Below, in pieces: positions 53,291 through 62,107 of a stretch of DNA of 64,000 bases. The notes beneath the pieces were generated by a model. The model worked only from the letters and a program-made list of their open reading frames with translations, was not told the origin of the DNA and made no database searches. The number at the start of each line of letters is the position of its first letter. Positions within the stretch are counted from its first letter, which is position 1. This DNA comes from Nectonema munidae (lineage: Eukaryota > Nematomorpha > Nectonematoida > Nectonematidae): the NCBI GenBank assembly GCA_030549495.1, contig JAUIRK010000040.1:1-64000 (forward strand), written 5' to 3'. Position numbers and translations under genes: made by a program.

Positions 53291-53740
53291 GAGGTCTCCG
53301 GGTATTGGTTCGGATCCAGTTTTGCGTGTAGCTTCTAGAGAAGATATCTGCTGGGTTATCCTTGGTATTGACGTAGGCGCAGTTTCTTTGTAAGTGGTAA
53401 AACTTGCTCTCGTCGATGTCGATGAGTCTTGATACTATCCCATTTAGATCTGCTTCAGGAGAGCCGCCATTTTGAACGCAAGCCAGAGCCACTATTGAGT
53501 CTGAAAAATATTTGGCTTTTTGGCCAAAGTATATACCTGCGATGGTCAGAGCTAGTAACTCTGTCATTGCTATTGGGAATTTTTCCGGTAGCTTTGCGAT
53601 ATAGTGTTCTTCTTTTGAGACGAAGGCTATTGTTTCAGGCGTTGCGTCGACGAATACTTTTAGGTGATTCGGTTCCGGCTCTTTCTCCATTGGGATCTTC
53701 TTGTCGACCATCTCCAAGGCTTTTGTCCATAGTCTCGCAG
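53286..53740 (-). pseudogene. Partial outermost unit of right array: RNase H end of pol
   Basis: Contains the whole RNase H part of pol (VDATPETIAFVS to NPADIFSR) but nothing before it; the array ends at 53,740 within the RT-RNase H connection. A fossil fragment by construction. Confidence 0.87.
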
Positions 53741-53924
53741 AAATTTATCATCAACAATTTTAGTAAAGTAATCAAAAGTCCTTCTATTTTTCATTTGCAC
53801 TCTTTTATTTATTCAAATTTCTTTAAATAAATTTTGATTCAATTATTATTTTATTTATTAAATTTTACTAATATTATTAGTATGTTTTGCTAATAAACGT
53901 GTAAGTTAGTTAGACTCTCCAGAC
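53741..53924. other. Host sequence between array end and SINE, right arm only
   Basis: AT-rich, no gene seen. Together with the SINE head this makes a segment of about 283 bp (53,741-54,023) that has no counterpart in the left arm. Confidence 0.7.
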
Positions 53925-54095
53925 ACTAAGCTAAGCTGGCAGGGTTGGTTAGATGCTGGATTCGATAACTCAAGGTCATGGGTTCCCGTATCAAGCCTGC
54001 TTTCCTCATAGTTCGTTAAAAGCGGAGCAATTGTGCCTTCTCGATGAAAACACCCTATGGTACCTTTACCTTAATAGGTTAATAAAAAAATTTTT
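53925..54095 (+). mobile_element. tRNA-derived SINE candidate, right arm
   Basis: An A-box-like TGGCAGGGTTGG (53,937-53,948) and a B-box-like GGTTCCCGTATC (53,981-53,992) lie 44 nt apart, the spacing of tRNA internal promoters, inside a tRNA-like context (GGTTGGTTAGATGC, GGTCATGGGTTC). A body follows and ends in an A/T-rich tail near 54,090. No intact tRNA cloverleaf could be folded by eye, so SINE is preferred over a tRNA gene. Only its downstream body is present in the left arm. Confidence 0.55.
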
Positions 54096-54139
54096 TTCTA
54101 TAGTTTTTCTCTATTTACTAATATACATTAGTAACAATT

Positions 54140-54245
54140 ACTAACATTTTTTCTCCGTGTATAAATTTTCACCAAGTTTTCTATGCCCCACTGAAAAATC
54201 CCATGCCCCACCGGTGTGGCATGTGCCCCACTTTGGGAAACACTG
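54140..54245. mobile_element. hAT-type terminus with subterminal repeats, right arm
   Basis: Mirror of 13,334-13,440, ending TTTGGGAAACACTG at 54,245, with three TGCCCCAC words inside. The bases outside the two termini (GTTTAGAA and TTCTAAAC) are reverse complements, not a direct target duplication, so the whole array was not carried in by this hAT element. Confidence 0.55.
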
Positions 54246-54429
54246 TTCTAAACGAAAACAACATTCATTTACATAATTGTTAAGAAGATATATTACGCTA
54301 ATTTATTTTCACAATTTGTATATATAGTTTATAAGTACAATATAAAAATAGTAATAAAAAGTTTGAGAAATAATTCTTTGAAAATAAATTTGATAAACAA
54401 ACACGTAATTTTTCATCCTTTATTTACAA
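54246..54429. other. AT-rich spacer, right arm
   Basis: Mirror of 13,151-13,333. Nothing supported. Confidence 0.5.
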
Positions 54430-55890
54430 TCTTTCTCTTTTCTTTGATTTATTATTCGTGATCGCAGAAAAACCAATTTTGAAAAGATAATATGATCGGA
54501 ATTGTAGCACCAATTTGACAGCTCTGATACTAAATCGAGAATATGAGTTAAAGAGAGAAATCCAAATTCTGATTACTCAAACATTGAGAAGTAAGTTTTG
54601 TGAACAGCGTCATTTTTCAAATCTATCAAATTCTCTTCTTCATTCGATGTTAATTATTGAACTTTATATCATAATTGGGAGATGGTTTGATGATCCTCTC
54701 GTATGCTGGATGTTCAAATGATGGAAAGTATTTGGAAAACAATACTAAAATTTTTTAAGTGTTTTTTCTATTTCTAAATGTATTTTATATTTATTCGGTA
54801 AAGAATTCAGGGTAGGGAAGCAATCAAGCTTCAAGTTCTAACTTTTTTTAACCAAATTTGAGTTTTTCGTTTTGAGATCTTAATTTTTCCACTGATTGTA
54901 ATATTATTTTCATCATTACCTTGGAAAGTTAAATTCAAAACGTTCAACTTTTCAAAAATATTAAATAAAAACCACTAGCCATCATTATTAAGAAATCCAT
55001 ATTCAGAGATTTCGTAAAAAAAAAAGCTTGAAATGGCGTTGCCCTTAAGAGCCACCGTATTTCACTATCGTATAGTAAACACTTGATGTGAGGATCGAAT
55101 TGTTGACATTTAAGGAAATTGCTTTTATGTAATTTACTGTTTTGACAACAGAATTCATAATTTTCAAAAGATGATCGCATAAAGAATTTGATACTAAACC
55201 TTTTTTCTCACGTTGCATAGATGGAGCAGCGTCAGATAAATACTTACACAGTTTAACCAATCCATTTTTCTCCACTTGGCATTTTGATCGACTATCTTTT
55301 GTTTTTTTTCTTTCAATTCCTAACATAAAAAATTGATTAATTATTTTGTCGCATTTAATCAAACGTAAAAAATTAGTTGTGCTTTGTTGCTGATATGTGT
55401 TGTTTCATCAACTTGCAACGCCCACGGATTTTCAAAGCTATTTTTTGTTGCATCAAAATGTTCAATAAGCTGGTTATCAATATCTTCTGACATGTTTTGA
55501 TTTTTTCGAGAAATAGTGTGAGAAGATAAAGGAATTTTTCCCATTTGTTTGATAGTCTTATCACCTATGATTGCTCCAACATTAATATCTAAATCAGGCA
55601 AGATAAGATTTTCAGCATTAAAGTGTGGTTTTTTTTCTGCAAAAAGTAGAGCAATTTTATAACTTACAATTTGAGCTTTTTCAGAAATTGAGTAGAACTT
55701 TTAATAGATTATAATTTTAACTGATTTCGACGTAAAGTATTCTTTTGATTTGCTTTCATGTTTGATGTAATTTTTTGCTAAATGACGGTGAAGCTTAATT
55801 GGAACCATTGCTTAATTAGAGAGTATAGGTAAGTGGGATTGAATTGTCTATTTTAGACACTATAAAGCCATATAGAATGTATTCATCTTT
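54430..55890 (-). pseudogene. hAT transposase, BED-finger (ZBED5/FAM200-like), broken; right arm
   Basis: A better-preserved copy than the left one. Minus-strand frames show LPDLDINVGAIIGDKTIKQM, IPLSSHTISRK, MSEDIDNQLIEHFDA and ALQVDETTHISNKAQLIFYV at 55,601-55,359. These are followed by SDAAPSMQREKK and VVKTVNYIKAISLN at 55,362-55,045, and EIRWLLRATPFQAFFF at about 55,080-55,010. Known ZBED5-type hAT transposases have the same blocks (LQLDEST, DGAPSM, HCIIHRQ, EVRWLS) in this order. It is split by several frameshifts and lacks a usable C-terminal frame. In the intact family the protein is a DDE-type transposase that cuts at hAT termini. Confidence 0.82.
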
Positions 55891-56179
55891 TCTTTTTTGA
55901 TGATGTTGATATTTAATTTTTTTTGTTCTTGATTAGGATGCCTTACTTGACTGATATTTTTTGATCCTAGAAAGAATTTATCCATTATTTATTTAAAACT
56001 TAACTTAAACTAAAATTTTTAAATAATTCAAAATGAAAAAATTAGAACTAAAAAAATAAAATTATTACTTAAATATTGAAAAATTAAAAAAACTATTTTT
56101 ATTTTAGATATAAATAAAATGTTTTGACCAGAAGAACTTCGCTACATTTACGGGAATAAATCATAGGGAATAGTTCCTA
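55891..56179. other. AT-rich spacer, right arm
   Basis: Poly-A/T-rich, mirror of the left spacer. No feature. Confidence 0.5.
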
Positions 56180-57640
56180 TCATTCATAACTTTTGTAAAG
56201 CGTGCTTATTATGGATACAGTGATCATGATAAAGCCTTGGTGCCACACATAGTATTCAAGGCATGCATCTATTATCTGCGTCAATGGACCAAAGGCAAGA
56301 AGAGTTGTCTGAAGTTTGGGATTCCTATGGTTTGGAAGGAGCCGAAAAATCATTACATTGATTGCTACTTTTGCACTTTTGATCAACACAATAAACAGCT
56401 AAGATGAAATTATAGTTCCTGTCTTTAGAGATTTTTATAACATTAGTGATGAAGATTCCTTTAGTAGTTAACATAATGAAAAAGAAAAGAAGAATAAGTA
56501 ATTATTAACGATGATGCTCCAGATCCTTTTTCCCAAAACGAGTTAAATGATCTCGTTCGTGATCTCAGCTTGTCAAAGTCTTTTGTCGAACTGTTAGCAT
56601 ACAGATTGAAGCAAAAAAACCTCCTCTCTTACAATCCTTACATCACTTTTACCACAACAGACATCAAAAGTAGCTTCATTTTTTCTTTGTTCAGCTTCTG
56701 CAGAAGTTTGAAGTGTCACAGTACGAACCCCAAATTGGAGGCTGTTCATTGACAACAAGCGATTGCTGAAATGTTCTGCTTCACAACTGCAACAGTTTAC
56801 TTATGTACCCTTTCCTCACTCGGCTACACTGAAGGAAAAGCATGAAGCGGTGAAAAAATCGCTGGAAAAAATTTGTTATCATCAACATGAATGATTTATT
56901 TGTGTTGACCTGAAGATGGCCAATTTTTTGTTAGGACTTAGGACTGTAGGCCAACTTCGCTGAGTACTCATGCTTTCTGTGCATGTGGAATAGTTGAGAC
57001 ACCACTACTCAAGCATTACACGAAGAAGGATTGGCCTGTGCAAGAGTAATTGCTGCCTTGCAAAGCAAAGAACGTCATCAACAACCCTTTTGTAGACAGT
57101 GACAGGTTACTCCTTCTTTCGCTGCACATCAAGTTTGGCTTGATTAATAGATCATCAAGTACTGGACAAGGATGGTTACTGCTTCACATACTTGTGCAAG
57201 GCTTTTCCAAATTTAACCATATCTTTGATGGTTCTCAAATCCGTCAGCTCATCAGAGATCCTGAATTAAAAAACTCAACCAACAAAGTGGAACGGGAAGC
57301 GTTGAAGTCTTTTGTTCTGGTTGTGAAAAACTTTCCTTGTAACAACAAGGCTAGGAACTATGCAGAACTTGTCAGCAATATGCTGTCTGCTTTCAGAAAG
57401 CTAGGATGCCAAGTGCATTTCTTATTTTCAAATATGGATCGGTTTCCTGAGAATCTGGGATCGATGTACAACGAATAAGGAGAGAAATTTCATTGGTAGA
57501 TGAAAAAGATGGAGATCAGATATCATCGACCCTGGGATGCAGTGATGGTAGCTGATTACTGTTGGACTATTTAAGAGAAATATCCCTCTCTGTGAACATT
57601 CTAGAAGTTCGAATAAACGAAAGTTCATGCCTTGAATTTT
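56180..57640 (+). pseudogene. Arthropod multicopy protein family, pseudogene (right arm)
   Basis: Order of landmarks: RQWTKGKKSCLKFGIPMVWK and NHYIDCYFCTFD (56,270-56,375); NDLVRDLSLSKSFVELLAYR (56,545-56,605); a YVPFPHSATLKEKHEAVKKS stretch near 56,800-56,860; DLKMANFLLGLRTVG near 56,910; SLHIKFGLI (57,117-57,145); FDGSQIRQLIRDPELK (57,224-57,270); NYAELVSNMLSAFRKLGCQV (57,356-57,415); MDRFPENLG (57,433-57,460); RYH-PWDAVMVADYCW near 57,520-57,565; and EHSRSSNKRKFMP near 57,597-57,635. These match, in order, a large family of arthropod proteins of unknown function. The longest surviving frame is 57,050-57,478. Several stops and shifts make it non-functional. An alternative view is that the family itself is a transposon-encoded protein. 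Confidence 0.8.
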
Positions 57641-58272
57641 ATACCATGCTGTCGTAACGTTCGATTTACATTTTATCTTTATCAATGTCTATTTTTCAAT
57701 TTACAGAAATCGTAGTTTGTAACATTTAATTAAAAAATTGTGTTAAAAACACTTTTTTTCTAAAAAACTATTTCTGCTAAGGAATATTATCAAAAATCAA
57801 GCAATAATACGACAAAAATGTAATCAATTTAGTCAGAAGTTTGAATTTTTTTAAAAATCAGCTTAGCATAAAAGTCTGGCCTAATCAAAGGAAACGGATA
57901 TCATTTTCGGATTTTGCGGTGCAAAATTGTCCAAAATCAGTTGAAAAAACACAAAATTTACAAAAAAATTTAATCCCGTGTTATTTTTGCAGAATACATT
58001 TTTATTATGAAACATGTAAAGAAAATCAGTTTTCTTTAAAGATTGAAATATCATAAATTAACTTTTTTAACCTACACTTTGAACGAATTATGAATGAAAA
58101 TTTTTTTTTTGAAACTTAAAAATTAAAACTTAAAATAAATTATTTTAGGAAAATAAAATTTGCCTTGAGTTAAAAATTCAATTCTATTAATCTTCAAAAA
58201 AACGTTGCGGTACAGTATCAATTTCTCACGGCACACACAGTTTAGCCCACTCAGATCTATACATCACACACA
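57641..58272. other. Gene-free AT-rich stretch, right arm
   Basis: Mirror of 9,308-9,954. Nothing coding seen. Confidence 0.55.
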
Positions 58273-58574
58273 CAGTGGGGGATCCAGAAATCTTTTGTGT
58301 GGGGGGGGGGGGGGGGGGGGGGGTATACTAATATTATCAAAATATTTTACACATTTTATTAGGGAAGAAATTTGAAAACGTATGTAAAATAAATGATTAA
58401 AATTATATTACAAAGTCTTTTCTTCTTTCTTTTTGCTTTGAAAATCGATCAATGACTTCATCAATTTTGATTTCTATTTTAGGGTGGACTCCAACCTTAA
58501 TTTTTCTTGAATAGATTGCTGGTGGGGGGGGGGGGGGGTATGCATCCCCTATCCCCCTTCTCGGTCCATCCCTG
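58273..58574. mobile_element. Non-autonomous hAT-type element (MITE), right arm
   Basis: 302 bp from CAGTGGGGGATCCAGAA to the reverse complement of CAGGGATGGACCGAG, flanked by CACACACA on both sides (58,265-58,272 and 58,575-58,582). The G-run near its left end is 23 nt long against 12 in the left-arm copy, and a second G-run near 58,526-58,538 is also longer. Confidence 0.7.
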
Positions 58575-58582
58575 CACACACA

Positions 58583-61500
58583 TACATACATATTTTTGAC
58601 ATTCTTGACATAAAATTTCCTATTTAATTGTATATATACATCTAGACATACATAGATACATACGAATACAAACATACACTAATAGATACTGACATTAGAC
58701 ACCCATACACTGAAATACCTAAATCTCAAAAACAGCGCTATAGCCAAAAGGTAAAGCTTTATGTCCAGGAAAACACTTTGAGGTTTCTTTTCTTTTAAAA
58801 TGTGTATCATATTTATTAGTCTGGAATATAGAAATGCAGTCTTAGAAATGTTATCCATGAATATTTATTTCTCTGTTATCTCGTATTGTTTCATAAATAG
58901 TAACTCAGAATAAGCGAAATCTAAATTCCATTCACTCCCTTTAAGGCAAGTTACGCCTTGCATACTTCTCTTTATCTGTCTACACCATCATTCACTTTGT
59001 TTATCAAGTATAATTCAATTATTCTCCTTTCATTGTATTTTAGTGTTATCCCTTCGTTAGCTTTCTATTTCTGTATTGAGATCAGTTAAAAATTCTTTCA
59101 TTATATAAGATATGTATTTTCCAAGATGTTCAATAAAATTTTTCTTTAATTAATCTTACTATACTGTTATATTTACTGGAATTCACAGAAATAATTTGTT
59201 TCTGGACATTTAGGTATTCATTCATATATGATGATATTCCTTAATGTAATTCAAATTTTCATAAAATAAGATTTTGAAACCCCAAATGTTGTAGGAAATT
59301 CAGTATATTTTTTAAAATAATGAGAGCTATAGAGTGATTTTGTCTTCTTTTGGTTTTACATGGAATATTTCAAATAAGTCTTTATTTGCCTTTGCAAGTA
59401 TTTTGACCAATTTTCCGGCATGTTTTACTTTACCTATAATTTAAAACAAATTGTGTACTATTTTGATAGTTAAGGTGCTTTTAGCTAAAATAAATCAAAA
59501 TAGGTTAGGGTGCACTTGTGAAACTAGTATGCTTGTGTTAATCTTAGCATATTCTTTTAAATTGTGGTATAATATAATAGAGTTATATATAAGCTATTAT
59601 ATAAATGGATATTTTGATAGAATTAGATGTCACAATGCAATGAAGAAAGCTAGCTTGTTAATTTTTTCTTATTCTATGAAATTTTTTATCTAAGCAATAT
59701 ATCTATTTAATATATTTTTATAATTCGATAATCAATATAAGATTTTTTTCCTTAGTTCCAAAGTTTTACTGACGTTTTGCAAATGATAAAAGATATTTTG
59801 TTTTGGTTTTTATTCTGCTATGAAGTAAGTTTTCCATAATTATTAAAAGTTAAAACAAAACGAATATTTAAAATTCAATGAAAATTTTACTAATTTTAAT
59901 TGCAAATACAAGGGAAATTGAAAGGACACTGTCTTCGAGTTAAATCATGGGTTAATTCTTGGAATAGTAACGAGTAAGATGGCTATAAGAAAGCTTAAGA
60001 TATGTATTCCACACAACAGGAATGCCTATATAGCGTTTCATTATTAAAGAAAGATGAAGGCAGCGTGGAGTGTTTTGCACCAAATTTGATTGTCAAAAAT
60101 TCACTATTTCTAAAATACATTTAGATAGGCATCGAACTTTTAATGTAAAAGCTAACTTTAGCGAATGGCACTAGTGGTCTCGTCTTCGATTCACGATCCT
60201 GACATCCGTTTTATCTGTCCAGTTTTAGAAGAATATTCTGCCTTGGATCCGATACCGACAACTAATAAACTTCTTTCTCGTTTGCTTCTTTGTAAATCTC
60301 TCTGAAGATTCTTTCATTTTTGAATTATTTTTTTCAAATTTACTACTCTTGTTAGAACGAATCTTTATGAAGGATTCCATGAATTTTTTATTGACATTTA
60401 TTTAATATAGCCTGTAGCTATACGGACACTTTATTGCACTTAAAATGGAAATATAAATATTATTTATTATTACTTTATATTTTTTCTGAATTCATCTTCT
60501 AAGATACAAAAAAATTAAAAGATAATACTGGATGACTGAAATTCTAAATTCATTCATGCAATTTATTAAAGTTATAGTAAAGTGTTTTTTATGAACATCA
60601 ACGCACTAACTATTTTTAAATTGTTCTATCTCTATATGCTTATGTTAACCTGCATTGAATGTTTATTCCTCATTAAAAAGTGATTTAAAAATTCAAATGT
60701 TGCACAAAAGTAACACTTGGCATAGGTGTGTACAACGATTGATATTTCTTGAAAATTCGAACATAACAGTCTTTTGATGACCTGATTCCTTTCTATTTAT
60801 CCGTTCTTTCTTCATCATAAGCAATCATTTCTAATTGTTGTCTATCCTTTTTGCCTTACGCAGTGCCACATCACGGCAATAACGTGTATTTCTGCACACC
60901 TTTAGTTCACAAGAATTATTTGATGTCATTTTTAAAATGGAATAATCAAGTCAGCTACAAATTAGAGATGTATCAGATGTGAAATTTCTTGCATCCGCTG
61001 ATGGGAATGCGGATGCGGATATCAAATTTGCAATTCTAGCGGTTGCGGATATCATAATAGCTACTCTAAGCAAACACAAGTTTTATACTTCTTAAAAATT
61101 TAGAGAGAAGATGTCAATGTACATGCATAAAAATTTTGGATAAAGTAAAAATTGAAAAATTCTGAAAAAACTTTGCGGCAAATTAAAAAACGAACAATGC
61201 CTCATTATTTAATAATCATTACTTAAAACATGATGATAACTTATTTTCAAAAACCAAAAAGTTATTAAAAAAATAAACATTACCAATATTGGAGGTTGTT
61301 AGTTATATCACAGCGAGTGCGCACATATCCAAATTTCACAAACTAAACAGAAAAAGGTTACTGAGATTTGGAAATGCCGTATCTATTTTTTACGGGAGCT
61401 GAATTCGGAAAGCAGTCGTTTATTTATACTTTGAATATTTTACGAACATTTTTTGCTACTTGTTTGTTGTCTCTTCTTCCTACTACCACCACCTTTAAAA

Positions 61501-61717
61501 ACAGTTTCTGATTAACTTTATAAAAAAATTACAAAATATTGTAACTAATAGAATAATAAAATGTAATAATAATAATAGAATAATTAAAAAAAATTTTTTA
61601 TTTAAAAAAAATAAACGATATCATTTAAAATTACCTAACCCACTAACTAATTTTGAGACCATCTGCTTAACACACTGCACAATTAACTAAGTAACTAACT
61701 GACCAACCATCTGCTTA
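58583..61717. other. Gene-free AT-rich flank, right arm
   Basis: Mirror of 5,880-9,016. Contains the TATG microsatellite (about 58,575-58,690), the chance frame 59,451-59,693 and the hairpin repeat at 60,991-61,053. No gene supported. Confidence 0.6.
60991..61053. repeat. GATATCCGCA-CCGC repeat with hairpin, right arm
   Basis: GCATCCGC (60,991-60,998) pairs with GCGGATGC (61,009-61,016); GCGGTTGCGGATATC follows at 61,039-61,053. Same repeat as 6,540-6,602. Confidence 0.5.
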
Positions 61718-61831
61718 CCCTTTGAGGACCATAATTTTCAGAACTTAACATCTGTTTTCTTTTTTAATCGAATTTTACATCAGACGGTTTTCATTTCTTG
61801 GTTCACCGCTGTCACACTGATCCTCAAAGGG
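61718..61831. mobile_element. piggyBac-like MITE, right-arm copy
   Basis: 114 bp, termini CCCTTTGAGGACC and GATCCTCAAAGGG, intact TTAA at 61,832-61,835 and CTTA on the other side. Same length as the left-arm copy. Confidence 0.75.
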
Positions 61832-62107
61832 TTAACTATCGAACTACTATCTAACAAATTAACTAGTTAATGGAATCGATAACTTAAAAGCTTAAGTTAG
61901 TTAGTTGATCCGATAGTTAGTCAGTAGATTTTTTGTTTAGTCAGTGAGTAAGTTAGTTTTAAAATATTTTGTCAATTTTTTCTTCTAACATAAATAGATA
62001 TATCATCTTTATCGCACAAGATAGCTATGCTGTAATATGCATTATAAAAGCAAAAGATTTTTAGTGCGGGTTGGATAACCAATAAGTAAGGAATTTTTAT
62101 TGAAATA

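Larger units (their letters stand above)
33657..53740 (-). mobile_element. Right array: seven-plus near-identical units of the hepadnavirus-like retroelement
   Basis: A mirror of the left array, read on the minus strand from 53,740 to the centre: partial outer unit (53,740-53,286), then gag starts at 53,181, 50,412, 47,642, 44,873, 42,104, 39,335 and 36,566 (period 2,769-2,770 bp), then the terminal leader and 3' tail. All units are A-type and nearly identical. Six have gag and pol that look whole, and one has about one break. The uniformity points to very recent amplification or ongoing homogenisation. No LTRs, integrase, protease or envelope frame are seen. Confidence 0.94.
5464..62107. repeat. 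Giant inverted repeat (palindrome), arms about 28.2 kb
   Basis: Sequence from 5,464 inward matches the reverse complement of sequence from 62,107 inward. Anchor pairs include the 80-codon frame at 7,900-8,142 (minus) and 59,451-59,693 (plus), identical in translation; the MITEs at 5,763 and 61,831; and the array 3' tails at 33,543-33,553 and 33,761-33,771. The coordinate sums of pairs stay near 67,570-67,594 in the flanks and 67,314 at the centre, so the arms are almost equal in length. Homology stops abruptly at 5,464 and 62,107, where the outside sequences are unrelated. The arms are not identical: the flanks differ by scattered substitutions and homopolymer indels, and the middle of the arrays differs much more. 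Confidence 0.95.

Noticed and set aside
13551-53740. Penelope-like elements, because those also occur in tandem with pseudo-LTRs
   Set aside because: The RT has LPMG-FSPG, YLDD and an RNase H domain with NPAD, and there is no GIY-YIG endonuclease; this is not the Penelope/telomerase type.
13551-53740. CRISPR array or satellite DNA
   Set aside because: The repeat unit is 2.77 kb with long coding frames and no short direct-repeat/spacer pattern.
13334-54245. The whole double array as cargo of one hAT transposon, because hAT-like termini face each other around it
   Set aside because: The bases just outside are reverse complements, not an 8-bp direct duplication, and the inverted homology continues for another 8 kb on each side. 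The termini are a duplicated remnant.
60160-60200. tRNA-like sequence (TGGCACTAGTGG followed by CGATTCACGA)
   Set aside because: The A-box and B-box-like words are only about 20 nt apart and no cloverleaf forms.
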